From an uncultured Lachnospiraceae bacterium (GTDB lineage: Bacteria; Bacillota; Clostridia; Lachnospirales; Lachnospiraceae), in the NCBI GenBank assembly GCA_947164865.1, contig CAMUYA010000002.1:62001-126000 (forward strand): a DNA stretch of 64,000 nucleotides. Reading direction: 5' to 3'. Positions 27,177 to 35,577 of this stretch are shown here, one piece after another. The notes under the pieces were generated by a model. It saw only the letters and a program-made list of their open reading frames with translations, did no database searches and was not told the origin of the DNA. The position numbers and the translations under genes were made by a program. Every line of letters begins with the position of its first letter. Within the stretch, counting starts at the first letter, position 1.

Positions 27177-28351
27177 GAAATCCTGTATCAGATACGATCG
27201 TAGGGATCAAGCCTTCGGGCATAAGAAAATTTTTTGATATAGTTACCGAGATGAATGACAAGAATGTTATTTCGCTCGGAGTGGGTGAGCCGGATTTTGA
27301 CACTCCCTGGCATATCAGGGACGAGGGCATATATTCCCTGGAAAAGGGAAGGAGCCACTACACAGGAAACACCGGTCTGGTTGAACTGCGCAAAGAAATC
27401 TGCAACTACCTTAAGCGCTCTCAGGGGATCCAATATGATTACTCGAAGGAAGTGATCGTAACGGTGGGCGGTTCCGAGGCTATAGATATCGGGCTGAGAG
27501 CGATGTGCAATCCCGGGGATGAAGTGATAATCCCGCAGCCCAGCTATGTATCATATGAACCATGCGCCCTGCTGGCAGGAGCGGTTCCGGTCATAATAGA
27601 CCTTAAAGAAGAGAATGAATTCAGGCTAACGGCCGATGAACTGAAAGCGGCCATTACGGACAAGACCAAGGTGCTGATACTTCCCTTCCCCAACAACCCG
27701 ACGGGCGGGATCATGGAGAGAGCTGATCTTGAAGCCATAAGGGAAGTTATAATAGAAAATGACATTTACGTCATGTCAGACGAGATTTATGCAGAGCTGA
27801 CGTATAAAGATAAACATGTTTCGATTGCTTCGCTTGAGGGGATGAGGGAAAGAACGGTTCTTATCAACGGCTTTTCAAAGGCATATGCAATGACAGGATG
27901 GCGACTCGGATACGCATGCGGACCGGAAGAGATCATCCGGCAGATGACCAAGATCCATCAGTATTGTATAATGTGCGCTCCGACTACCAGTCAGTACGCG
28001 GCGATCGAAGCCCTTAAAAACGGAGACAAGGACGTTGAGGAAATGCGCGCTGAGTATAACAGGCGCAGACGTTTCCTTATGAATGCGTTTAAGGAGATGA
28101 ACATAAAAGTGTTTGAACCCTACGGAGCCTTTTACATCTTCCCGTGCATAAAAGAATTCGGAATGACAAGCGATGAGTTTGCCACAAGATTCCTGGCGGA
28201 AGAAAAGGTTGCCGCTGTTCCGGGCACTGCATTCGGAGCAAGCGGAGAGGGATTTCTTCGAATATCCTATGCCTACTCTCTAGAGAGGCTAAAGGAAGCT
28301 ATGAAGAGGTTTGCACACTTTGTGGAGAAACTCCGCGCCGAAAAAAGTTAA
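27173..28351 (+). CDS. Class I/II pyridoxal-phosphate aminotransferase
   Basis: 392 residues. Fold type I aminotransferase with VGEPDFDTPWHI at the N-terminus, substrate/cofactor motif PFPNNPTGGIM, the aspartate-tyrosine pair in VMSDEIYAEL, the PLP lysine in INGFSKAYAMTGWRLGYA, and the C-terminal arginine in EGFLRISYA that binds the substrate carboxylate. It exchanges amino groups between amino acids and 2-oxo acids; the amino-acid specificity cannot be read from sequence. The gene overlaps the Lrp gene by 4 bases and ends 15 bases before the LeuA-AraC start, so a role in aromatic or branched-chain amino-acid interconversion fits the context. Confidence 0.92.
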   Translation: MRNPVSDTIVGIKPSGIRKFFDIVTEMNDKNVISLGVGEPDFDTPWHIRDEGIYSLEKGRSHYTGNTGLVELRKEICNYLKRSQGIQYDYSKEVIVTVGGSEAIDIGLRAMCNPGDEVIIPQPSYVSYEPCALLAGAVPVIIDLKEENEFRLTADELKAAITDKTKVLILPFPNNPTGGIMERADLEAIREVIIENDIYVMSDEIYAELTYKDKHVSIASLEGMRERTVLINGFSKAYAMTGWRLGYACGPEEIIRQMTKIHQYCIMCAPTTSQYAAIEALKNGDKDVEEMRAEYNRRRRFLMNAFKEMNIKVFEPYGAFYIFPCIKEFGMTSDEFATRFLAEEKVAAVPGTAFGASGEGFLRISYAYSLERLKEAMKRFAHFVEKLRAEKS

Positions 28352-28366
28352 GAGGAGATGATCAGG

Positions 28367-30373
28367 ATGGCCGGTTTAAAGAATAAATATACCGAGAAGT
28401 ACAAAAAGACCTACCACATGCCCCCGCAGGTCACATATGACTGGGTAAAGAAGGATACGATCACAAAGGCACCCATATGGTGCAGCGTTGATCTTCGAGA
28501 CGGGAATCAGGCGCTGATAGATCCCATGAGCCTTGATCAAAAGCTGGAATTCTTTGAGATGCTCGTGAAGATCGGCTTTAAGGAGATCGAGGTAGGTTTC
28601 CCCGCATCTTCCGAGACGGAATACGATTTTATCCGCACTCTTATCGAGAAGGATATGATACCTGATGACGTGACCATACAGGTACTGACCCAGGCAAGAG
28701 AGCATATAATAAAAAAGACTTTTGATGCCGTAAAAGGTGCGCCCAAGGCGGTGGTCCATCTTTACAATTCCACTTCCGTGGAGCAGCGCGAGCAGGTATT
28801 TAAGAAAGATAAAGAAGCGATCAAAAAGATAGCTGTGGACGGAGCAAAGCTCCTCAAGAAGCTGGCTGACGAGACGGAAGGAAACTTCATGTTTGAGTAC
28901 AGCCCCGAGAGCTTTTCACAGACAGAACCCGAGTATGCTCTTGAAGTGTGCAACGCGGTGCTCGATGTGTGGAAGCCGAAAAAGGATAAAAAAGTGATAA
29001 TAAATCTGCCCTCAACGGTGCAGGTTGCCATGCCTCATGTGTTTGCATGTCAGATCGAGTACATGAGCAAAAACCTCAAGTACAGGGACAACGTTGTGCT
29101 GAGTGTGCATCCCCACAATGACCGCGGAACCGGAGTGGGAGACGCAGAGCTGGGAGTGCTGGCCGGTGCGGACAGAGTGGAGGGTACTCTTTTCGGTAAC
29201 GGAGAGAGAACAGGAAATGTAGATATCGTAACTCTTGCCAACAATATGATGACACACGGCGTGGACAGCGGACTGGACTTCTCCAACATTATGGAGATAC
29301 GTCAAAAGTATGAGGGCTTTACGAACCTTCCCGTGCACGAAAGGACACCTTACGCAGGAGATCTGGTGTTTACCGCATTTTCGGGATCACATCAGGATGC
29401 CATCAGCAAAGGTATGGCGTGGCGTGAAGCCGGAAAGACCGGAAAGAGATGGGATATTCCCTATCTTCCCATTGACCCTTCGGATGTTGGCCGTGAGTAC
29501 GAGTCCGATGTGATCCGTATCAACTCAACCTCAGGAAAAGGCGGAGTTGCATTTGTCCTCAAGAATCAGTTTGGATTTGCGCTTCCAAAGGCAATGCAGG
29601 AGGAAGTCGGATATCTCATCAAAGGAGTGTCCGACAGGCGTCATCAGGAACTGCAGCCTGCCGAGATCTTCCAGATATTTGAGGAGAGTTATATCTCGCC
29701 CAAGGCTGTGTTTGGGATACCGGAATGCCACTTCAAGCAGGAGAAGGGTATTACTGCGACTGTGACCGCTTCGGTAAAGAACGGAAAGAGAAAGATCGTC
29801 GCAAACGGAAACGGACGTCTCGACGCCGTGAGCAATGCAGTAAAGACCCTTTTCGGAATCGATTACGAGCTTTCGGTATACGAGGAGCATGCTATTTCAA
29901 AGAGTTCAAGCTCCAGTGCTGCGGCATATGTCGGTATCCTGCAGAACGAAAAGATGTACTGGGGTGTGGGTGTTGATGAAGATATCATCAAGGCATCCAT
30001 AGGAGCTCTTGTAAGTGCGGTCAACCGCCTTGCCGGAGAGCAGCACATCACCGATGTAAGAGACGAGAGGATCATTGAACTCACCAGTTATATTCAGGGT
30101 AATTACAAGGGAGTTACTCTTGATGATCTGGCCGGTAAATTCCATCTCTCCAAGCCGTATCTTTCAAAGTATATACGTGAGAACGCAGGTGAGACATTCC
30201 AGGATCTGGTCAAGAATGAAAGAATGAAACGTGCGAAAAACCTCCTTCGCGGCACAAATATGAGCATAGAGAGTGTTGCAGAGGAAGTCGGATATGAAAA
30301 TGTAGAGAACTTTAACAGGCTTTTCAAGAAGATGTTCAAACAGACACCTCTTCAATATCGGAAAAACCTGTAA
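28367..30373 (+). CDS. leuA: 2-isopropylmalate synthase fused to a C-terminal AraC-type DNA-binding domain
   Basis: 668 residues in one uninterrupted frame. Residues about 30-560 are a complete type 2 LeuA, the committed step of leucine synthesis (acetyl-CoA plus 2-oxoisovalerate). The catalytic barrel has WCSVDLRDGNQALIDPM (near 38), metal ligands in HPHNDRGTG (near 247) and GNGERTGNVD. The leucine-binding regulatory domain (about 458-560) has GNGRLDAVSNAVKTLFGI and a serine-rich SKSSSSSAAAYV segment. Residues about 565-668 are an AraC double helix-turn-helix: GVTLDDLAGKFHLSKPYLSKYI, then RMKRAKNLLRGTNMSIESVA and a classic FKKMFKQTPLQYRKNL end. ATG 28367 has GAGGAG 9 bases upstream. This architecture is not standard for LeuA. 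Confidence 0.93.
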   Translation: MAGLKNKYTEKYKKTYHMPPQVTYDWVKKDTITKAPIWCSVDLRDGNQALIDPMSLDQKLEFFEMLVKIGFKEIEVGFPASSETEYDFIRTLIEKDMIPDDVTIQVLTQAREHIIKKTFDAVKGAPKAVVHLYNSTSVEQREQVFKKDKEAIKKIAVDGAKLLKKLADETEGNFMFEYSPESFSQTEPEYALEVCNAVLDVWKPKKDKKVIINLPSTVQVAMPHVFACQIEYMSKNLKYRDNVVLSVHPHNDRGTGVGDAELGVLAGADRVEGTLFGNGERTGNVDIVTLANNMMTHGVDSGLDFSNIMEIRQKYEGFTNLPVHERTPYAGDLVFTAFSGSHQDAISKGMAWREAGKTGKRWDIPYLPIDPSDVGREYESDVIRINSTSGKGGVAFVLKNQFGFALPKAMQEEVGYLIKGVSDRRHQELQPAEIFQIFEESYISPKAVFGIPECHFKQEKGITATVTASVKNGKRKIVANGNGRLDAVSNAVKTLFGIDYELSVYEEHAISKSSSSSAAAYVGILQNEKMYWGVGVDEDIIKASIGALVSAVNRLAGEQHITDVRDERIIELTSYIQGNYKGVTLDDLAGKFHLSKPYLSKYIRENAGETFQDLVKNERMKRAKNLLRGTNMSIESVAEEVGYENVENFNRLFKKMFKQTPLQYRKNL

Positions 30374-30399
30374 GGAAATAGAAAGGAGCCGTTTTTAAA

Positions 30400-31890
30400 A
30401 TGTCTACAAGTGAAAATGCGCCTGAGAAGAAAGTTACAAAATACGAAAGAAAATTACAAAGGCGCGCTGAGGAGAAAAAGAAGGAGGCAAAATCACTTCT
30501 GATCTGGAAGATCGTGGGAATAGTATTTCTTGCAGCGGTAGTCGGAGGGATCGCTTCGTTCCCTGTAAGAAACTATATCGCAAAAAATAAAACCATAGTT
30601 ACAGTAGATGGGGAAGCAATAAAGCCACTGGAATTTGATTATATGTACAATACCGTGAAAGATAATTATATGACACAGTACAGCAGTTATCTTTCATACA
30701 TGGGACTTTCGGAGGGAATGGATCCCGCATCTGCAATGTATTCGGATACACTCACCTTCAAGGATTATTTCGAACAGCTGGCAGTTGATCAGATCAAGCA
30801 GAACAGAGCGCTGGAAAAGCTCGCCGATGCGGATGGTTTTAAGTACGACGCCTCTTCCGACTATGAGCTTTTTATAAAGAATGCGCAGGAGAGTGCAAAG
30901 AGCGCAGGTCTTTCTCTTAAAGATTATCTCAGATCCGTATTTGGACAGTATGCAAGCAAGGCCGCACTTAAGCCGTTGATCGAGGACAATGCGAGAGTAT
31001 CGGCATATTACTCCGAAAAATATGATTCCATGATTCCTTCGGATTCGGAAATACAGGATTATTACAACGAGAATTCCGAAAGCTATGATTCTGTCGATTA
31101 CTATATGACTACTGTATATGCAGATCTTCCCACTGAGCCCACAGAGCTTGCGGATGAGGGAGCAACCGTAGCGGAGGATGGAACATATACCCCTTCGGAT
31201 GCCGAAAAAGAGGCTGCTATGACTGCCGCAAGAGTTAAAGCCGATGAAGCGGAAGTTAATATTCTGACAGAGGGAGAGCTCCACACCGGTGAGCTCAGGA
31301 CAGCGGTACCCTACTATGTACGCGATTGGCTGTTTGACAGTGAAAGGGTAGAAGGGGACACCACAGTACTGGAGAATGAAGCATCAAGTATGTATTATGT
31401 ACTCAGCTTTTCTGCGCGTTACCTCAAGGATGATCCCACTGTAAGTCTCCGTGCGATAGTTGCCGAGACTGAAAAGGGCGAAGAGATAATGGCGGAGTAC
31501 GAGTCTTCCGGCAAAACGGAGCAGGCATTTGAGGATCTGGTAAAGAAGTATACCATTGACACAAGTGCTTTATCCCGGGGAGGATTATATGAAGATCAGG
31601 ATATTTCCTCGTACGATCAGGAAATACAGGACTGGCTTCTTTCATCTGACCGCAAGCAGGGAGACGTAAAGGCCTTTACAATAGCGGATGTGTACTCATA
31701 TATTGTTTATTACGTGGGTGACGGTAAACCGCTTTGGAAGGCAAATGTGATCAATGCTATGATGAATACCAAAATGACAGATTACATCAATTCCATCACG
31801 GAAAACATCAAGGTTGAAGGAGACCTGAATTATCTTAAGGTTGAGGCTTCTTCCACCGAAACCGACCAGACAGAGGGTACAGCTGAATAA
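30400..31890 (+). CDS. Membrane-anchored SurA/PrsA-like foldase (peptidyl-prolyl isomerase-like)
   Basis: 496 residues. A charged cytoplasmic N-terminus (KYERKLQRRAEEKKKE) and one transmembrane helix (IWKIVGIVFLAAVVGGIASF) anchor a large extracytoplasmic part. This begins like a SurA_N/PrsA chaperone domain (IVTVDGEAIKPLEFDYMYN), with long helical segments up to residue about 230, then a parvulin-like region (SLRAIVAETEKGEEIM, FEDLVKKYT, GGLYEDQDISSYDQEIQDWL). The parvulin core is divergent, so chaperone activity is more certain than isomerase activity. AGGAG precedes the ATG. It is the last gene of the LeuA-AraC run, 26 bases after it, and 0 bases from the MATE gene. Confidence 0.78.
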   Translation: MSTSENAPEKKVTKYERKLQRRAEEKKKEAKSLLIWKIVGIVFLAAVVGGIASFPVRNYIAKNKTIVTVDGEAIKPLEFDYMYNTVKDNYMTQYSSYLSYMGLSEGMDPASAMYSDTLTFKDYFEQLAVDQIKQNRALEKLADADGFKYDASSDYELFIKNAQESAKSAGLSLKDYLRSVFGQYASKAALKPLIEDNARVSAYYSEKYDSMIPSDSEIQDYYNENSESYDSVDYYMTTVYADLPTEPTELADEGATVAEDGTYTPSDAEKEAAMTAARVKADEAEVNILTEGELHTGELRTAVPYYVRDWLFDSERVEGDTTVLENEASSMYYVLSFSARYLKDDPTVSLRAIVAETEKGEEIMAEYESSGKTEQAFEDLVKKYTIDTSALSRGGLYEDQDISSYDQEIQDWLLSSDRKQGDVKAFTIADVYSYIVYYVGDGKPLWKANVINAMMNTKMTDYINSITENIKVEGDLNYLKVEASSTETDQTEGTAE

Positions 31891-33279
31891 ATGATCCGAA
31901 TCGGAAGAATGGACCAGCAGGAAAAAGTGAATTATATGCTTACCGAGAGGATTCCGGTCCTCATCGGTAAGCTTTCTCTTCCTACGATAATAAGTATGAT
32001 CATAACTGCTGTCTACAATATGGCAGACACCTTTTTCGTCGGAAGGATAAACACTCAGGCCACTGCTGCGGTGGGTCTGGTTCTTCCTGTTATGGCAGTT
32101 ATTCAGGCAATCGGGTTTTATTTCGGACAGGGATCGGGAACGTTTATCTCAAGAAAGCTTGGAGCAGGAGAATCCGAAGAGGCGGAGAAAATGGCCTCCA
32201 CAGGATTCTTTTATGCTTTTTTTATAGGATTGATCGCTGCCCTGGCGGGTGGATTTTTTGTCAGTCCTCTTGCGGGGATACTCGGAGCGACCGAGACAAC
32301 TCTTTCTTATACGGTCGATTATCTCAGGATAATCCTTTTTGGCGCTCCCTTTACTATGTGCAGCTTTGTTCTCAACAACCAGCTCAGATTTCAGGGAAGT
32401 GCGACATATGCCATGATCGGCATTTGTTCCGGTGGCCTTCTTAATATGTGCCTGGATCCGCTGCTTATCTTTGTGTTTAAGCTGGGAGTGGGTGGCGCGG
32501 CTTTGGCGACGGTTATCGGGCAGTTCATCAGCTTTACGATTCTGTTTTCAATGACCAGGCGAGGCGGCAATCTGAAGGTTAGAATAAAGAGCTTCAGCTT
32601 CAGAGGGTATTATTTCTTAGAGATCTTCAAGGGAGGTTTTCCCTCCCTGTTAAGGCAGGCTCTCGGAAGCGTTGCGTCACTTCTGGTCAACCGGTCGGCC
32701 GGAACCTATGGGGCTCCGAATCCCGATGCCGCGATTGCGGCGATGACCATAGTCAACAAGATATTTATGTTCAGTCACTCGGCTCTTATAGGATTCGGAC
32801 AGGGATTTCAGCCTGTCTGCGGAATGAATTACGGCGGAAAGAAGTATGCAAGGGTGAGGGAAGCTTTCTGGTTCTGCGTGAGAGTAGGGTTTGTTATACT
32901 GCTGGGGATAGCTGTGGTATGCTTTGTTTTTTCAGAGCCTATAATAGGAGCTTTTTCCAAGAGCGGCGATAAGGATGTTATAGAAATAGGAAAAACTGCT
33001 TTAAGGTTCCAGATGGTCATTTTCCCTCTTAATTCAATGGCAGTACTTTCAAATATGATGCTTCAGTCTGCGGGAAAGACGCTCAGAGCATCAATCCTGT
33101 CGGCGGCGAGACAGGGACTGTTTCTTATTCCGATAGTGACGATCCTTCCGTTATTCATTGGCTTGAGAGGTGTGCAGATGGCTCAGATGTGGGCGGACCT
33201 TTGCTCGTTTATCGTCACACTGCCGATCGTATTCGGGTTCTTACGTGAAATGAAGAGGGAGGAAGCAATAAATGTTTGA
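31891..33279 (+). CDS. MATE-family multidrug/Na+ efflux transporter
   Basis: 462 residues with 12 hydrophobic segments in two similar halves. Family motifs are PTIISMIITAVYNMADTFFVGRI at the first helix and the matching second-half region GFGQGFQPVCGMNYGGKKYARVREAF. MATE proteins export drugs or metabolites using Na+ or H+ gradients; the substrate here is unknown. The ATG directly follows the stop of the foldase gene. Internal ATGs at 31909 and 31936 are possible true starts because GGAAGA and AGGAAAA precede them. It overlaps the HAD phosphatase gene by 8 bases. Confidence 0.9.
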   Translation: MIRIGRMDQQEKVNYMLTERIPVLIGKLSLPTIISMIITAVYNMADTFFVGRINTQATAAVGLVLPVMAVIQAIGFYFGQGSGTFISRKLGAGESEEAEKMASTGFFYAFFIGLIAALAGGFFVSPLAGILGATETTLSYTVDYLRIILFGAPFTMCSFVLNNQLRFQGSATYAMIGICSGGLLNMCLDPLLIFVFKLGVGGAALATVIGQFISFTILFSMTRRGGNLKVRIKSFSFRGYYFLEIFKGGFPSLLRQALGSVASLLVNRSAGTYGAPNPDAAIAAMTIVNKIFMFSHSALIGFGQGFQPVCGMNYGGKKYARVREAFWFCVRVGFVILLGIAVVCFVFSEPIIGAFSKSGDKDVIEIGKTALRFQMVIFPLNSMAVLSNMMLQSAGKTLRASILSAARQGLFLIPIVTILPLFIGLRGVQMAQMWADLCSFIVTLPIVFGFLREMKREEAINV

Positions 33280-34162
33280 ACGCAAAGCACTTGTGCTTGA
33301 TATAGATGGGACGCTTACCAATTCAAAAAAGGAAATAACCCCCAAAACAGCTGAAGCAATCAGGCGGATAATGAGGGCAGGACATGCGCTGATCCTGGCT
33401 TCCGGCCGCCCAACACCGGGAATGAGACGATACGAAAGAGAACTTGAGCTGGGAAAATACGGCGGTTACCTTCTCTCTTTCAACGGCGCGAGAATAATAG
33501 ACTGCAAAAGCCAGGATGTGATCCTTCAGAGAACTCTTCCGAAGAATATCCCCGGTGAGGTGTACGAATTTGCCAAAGATAAGGAAGCGGGGATCATATC
33601 CTACTATCTGGGAGAAAACAGAGAAGACTTCGAAGCACGTGGGAAAAGCCTCGAAAAAAAGGGGATAGATCCAAAGGGATCATACGTGCTCTCGGCTTTT
33701 GAACCGGATGATTATATTCTGTTGGAAGCCAGGATTAACGGGCTTCAGGTGATAACCGTTTACGATTTTGAGGAGTTTATAAATTACCCGGTCAATAAAT
33801 GTCTGATCACGGCTCCCGGTATGCTTGCAGCAGGTTACGAGAAGGAGCTTATCGCCCGGTACGGAGATACTCTCTCAATCTACAGATCGGAGGAATTTTT
33901 CCTTGAGGCCATGCCGTATAAGGTGAGCAAAGCTTATTCTCTTGATTCGATCCTTGACAAGATCGGAGTTAAAAGGGAAAACACTGTCTGCTGTGGGGAT
34001 GGCTTTAACGATATTTCGATGATAAAGTATGCGGGGGTAGGCGTTGCGATGGCTAATGCCCGTGAGGAAGTCAGAAAAGAAGCGGATTTTGTGACAGGGT
34101 CCAATGACGAGGATGGGCTCGTCGAGGTAATAGACAGGTTTATTATGAGAGGGGAAATATAA
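33272..34162 (+). CDS. Cof-type HAD phosphatase
   Basis: 296 residues. Haloacid-dehalogenase superfamily, Cof subfamily IIB. Motif I is LVLDIDGTLTNSKK (nucleophile Asp), motif II lies in LILASGRP, the lysine motif in the VSKAYSLDSIL region, and motif IV is CCGDGFNDISMI. A large cap domain (about 85-190) is inserted as expected. Members dephosphorylate sugar phosphates, PLP or flavin intermediates; specificity cannot be told. GAGGAAG lies within the end of the MATE gene, and the coding regions overlap by 8 bases. Confidence 0.92.
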   Translation: MFERKALVLDIDGTLTNSKKEITPKTAEAIRRIMRAGHALILASGRPTPGMRRYERELELGKYGGYLLSFNGARIIDCKSQDVILQRTLPKNIPGEVYEFAKDKEAGIISYYLGENREDFEARGKSLEKKGIDPKGSYVLSAFEPDDYILLEARINGLQVITVYDFEEFINYPVNKCLITAPGMLAAGYEKELIARYGDTLSIYRSEEFFLEAMPYKVSKAYSLDSILDKIGVKRENTVCCGDGFNDISMIKYAGVGVAMANAREEVRKEADFVTGSNDEDGLVEVIDRFIMRGEI

Positions 34163-34174
34163 AGGAATAAAGGT

Positions 34175-35536
34175 TTGTCGGAAGTAAAGATCATCATACC
34201 GGAAAAGGTAAATTCAATAATAAAAACACTTGAGGATGCGGGTTACGAAGCATACGCTGTAGGAGGCTGCATAAGGGATATCATACTCGGAAGAGAGCCC
34301 CGGGACTGGGATATAACCACGTCCGCACTTCCGCAGCAGGTAAAGTCTCTGTTCAGGCGTACCGTTGATACCGGAATAAAACACGGGACAGTGACGGTGA
34401 TGATAGGGGACGAAGGCTTTGAAGTAACCACCTACCGGGTGGACGGTATATACGAGGACGGAAGGCATCCCAGAGATGTAAGCTTTACAAGAGAGCTTAA
34501 GGAAGACCTCAGAAGGCGCGATTTTACCATAAACGCAATGGCTTACAACGACAGGGATGGTCTTGTAGATATTTACGGGGGAATGGAGGATACAGAAAAA
34601 AAGATCATCCGATGCGTGGGAGAACCCGAGGAAAGATTTGGAGAGGATGCCCTGAGGATGCTTCGAGCGATCAGGTTTTCCGCTCAGCTTGGATATGAGA
34701 TAGATCCCGACACGGAGAAGGCCATAAGCAAGCTTTCCGGAAATCTTAAAAAGATCAGCGCAGAGAGAATACATGCGGAGCTTATCAAGACCCTTGTCTC
34801 CGACCACCCGGAAAAGATCGAAAAGGCTTACGAACTCGGTCTTACAGCAGTTTTTTTACCGGAATTTGACACTGCGATGCAAACAGAACAGAATCATCCG
34901 CATCATTGTTACAGTGTCGGAAAGCATATAATCAAAAGTATCTGTGAGATAGAAGCAGATCCTGTGCTGAGGCTGGCGATGCTTCTTCATGATATCGGAA
35001 AGCCAAAGACACTTACGATAGATGAAGAAGGAAAAACTCATTTTCATGGTCATCCGGCCGTCAGCGAGAGGATGGGCGTAGCCATCATGAGGCGTTTAAA
35101 GATGGATAATGACACCATCAGAAAGGTATCGGTTCTGGTCAGATATCATGATTACGGAAACGCGTTACCTGCCACGGAAAAGACAGTAAGACGCGCACTC
35201 AACAAGATCGGTGACGATCTTTTCGAAGATTTCCTTAAAGTGAAGGAAGCGGATGTATACGCGCAAAGCGATTATCTTCGTGAAGAAAAAATAGAAAAGA
35301 TAAAAGAGTGGCGGAGAATATACCGGGAGATCATAGAAAAAGGACAGTGTTTTTCTATAAGGGATATGAAAATAAGCGGAAAAGACCTGATCGCTGCGGG
35401 AACTGCGCCGGGACCTGCCCTTGGAGAAATTCTGAATAAACTTCTTGAAGAGGTACTGGACGATCCGGAGAAGAATAACAGGGAATATCTGCTGAAAAGG
35501 GCAGGGGAGCTAAAATCAGGCCCCCAAGACTCATAA
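34175..35536 (+). CDS. cca: CCA-adding tRNA nucleotidyltransferase with HD domain
   Basis: 453 residues from a TTG start, with AAAGGA 8 bases upstream; no ATG is nearby. Class II CCA enzyme: AYAVGGCIRDIILGREPRDWDIT (catalytic aspartates DWD), the RRDFTINAMAY motif, and an HD metal-hydrolase domain with AMLLHDIGKPKT and HFHGHP. It builds or repairs the 3' CCA of tRNAs, consistent with the tRNA-Leu gene in this window lacking an encoded CCA. It follows the HAD gene by 12 bases and precedes the PEGA lipoprotein gene by 41 bases. Confidence 0.94.
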   Translation: MSEVKIIIPEKVNSIIKTLEDAGYEAYAVGGCIRDIILGREPRDWDITTSALPQQVKSLFRRTVDTGIKHGTVTVMIGDEGFEVTTYRVDGIYEDGRHPRDVSFTRELKEDLRRRDFTINAMAYNDRDGLVDIYGGMEDTEKKIIRCVGEPEERFGEDALRMLRAIRFSAQLGYEIDPDTEKAISKLSGNLKKISAERIHAELIKTLVSDHPEKIEKAYELGLTAVFLPEFDTAMQTEQNHPHHCYSVGKHIIKSICEIEADPVLRLAMLLHDIGKPKTLTIDEEGKTHFHGHPAVSERMGVAIMRRLKMDNDTIRKVSVLVRYHDYGNALPATEKTVRRALNKIGDDLFEDFLKVKEADVYAQSDYLREEKIEKIKEWRRIYREIIEKGQCFSIRDMKISGKDLIAAGTAPGPALGEILNKLLEEVLDDPEKNNREYLLKRAGELKSGPQDS

Positions 35537-35577
35537 CATAAAAGACGTAAGCATGCATATCAGAAACGGAGCGATCT

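Noticed and set aside
28367..30373. LeuA-AraC as two genes joined by an assembly error
   Set aside because: The frame is continuous, the linker is short and in register, and the AraC domain has no start codon with a ribosome binding site of its own. Raw reads could still confirm.
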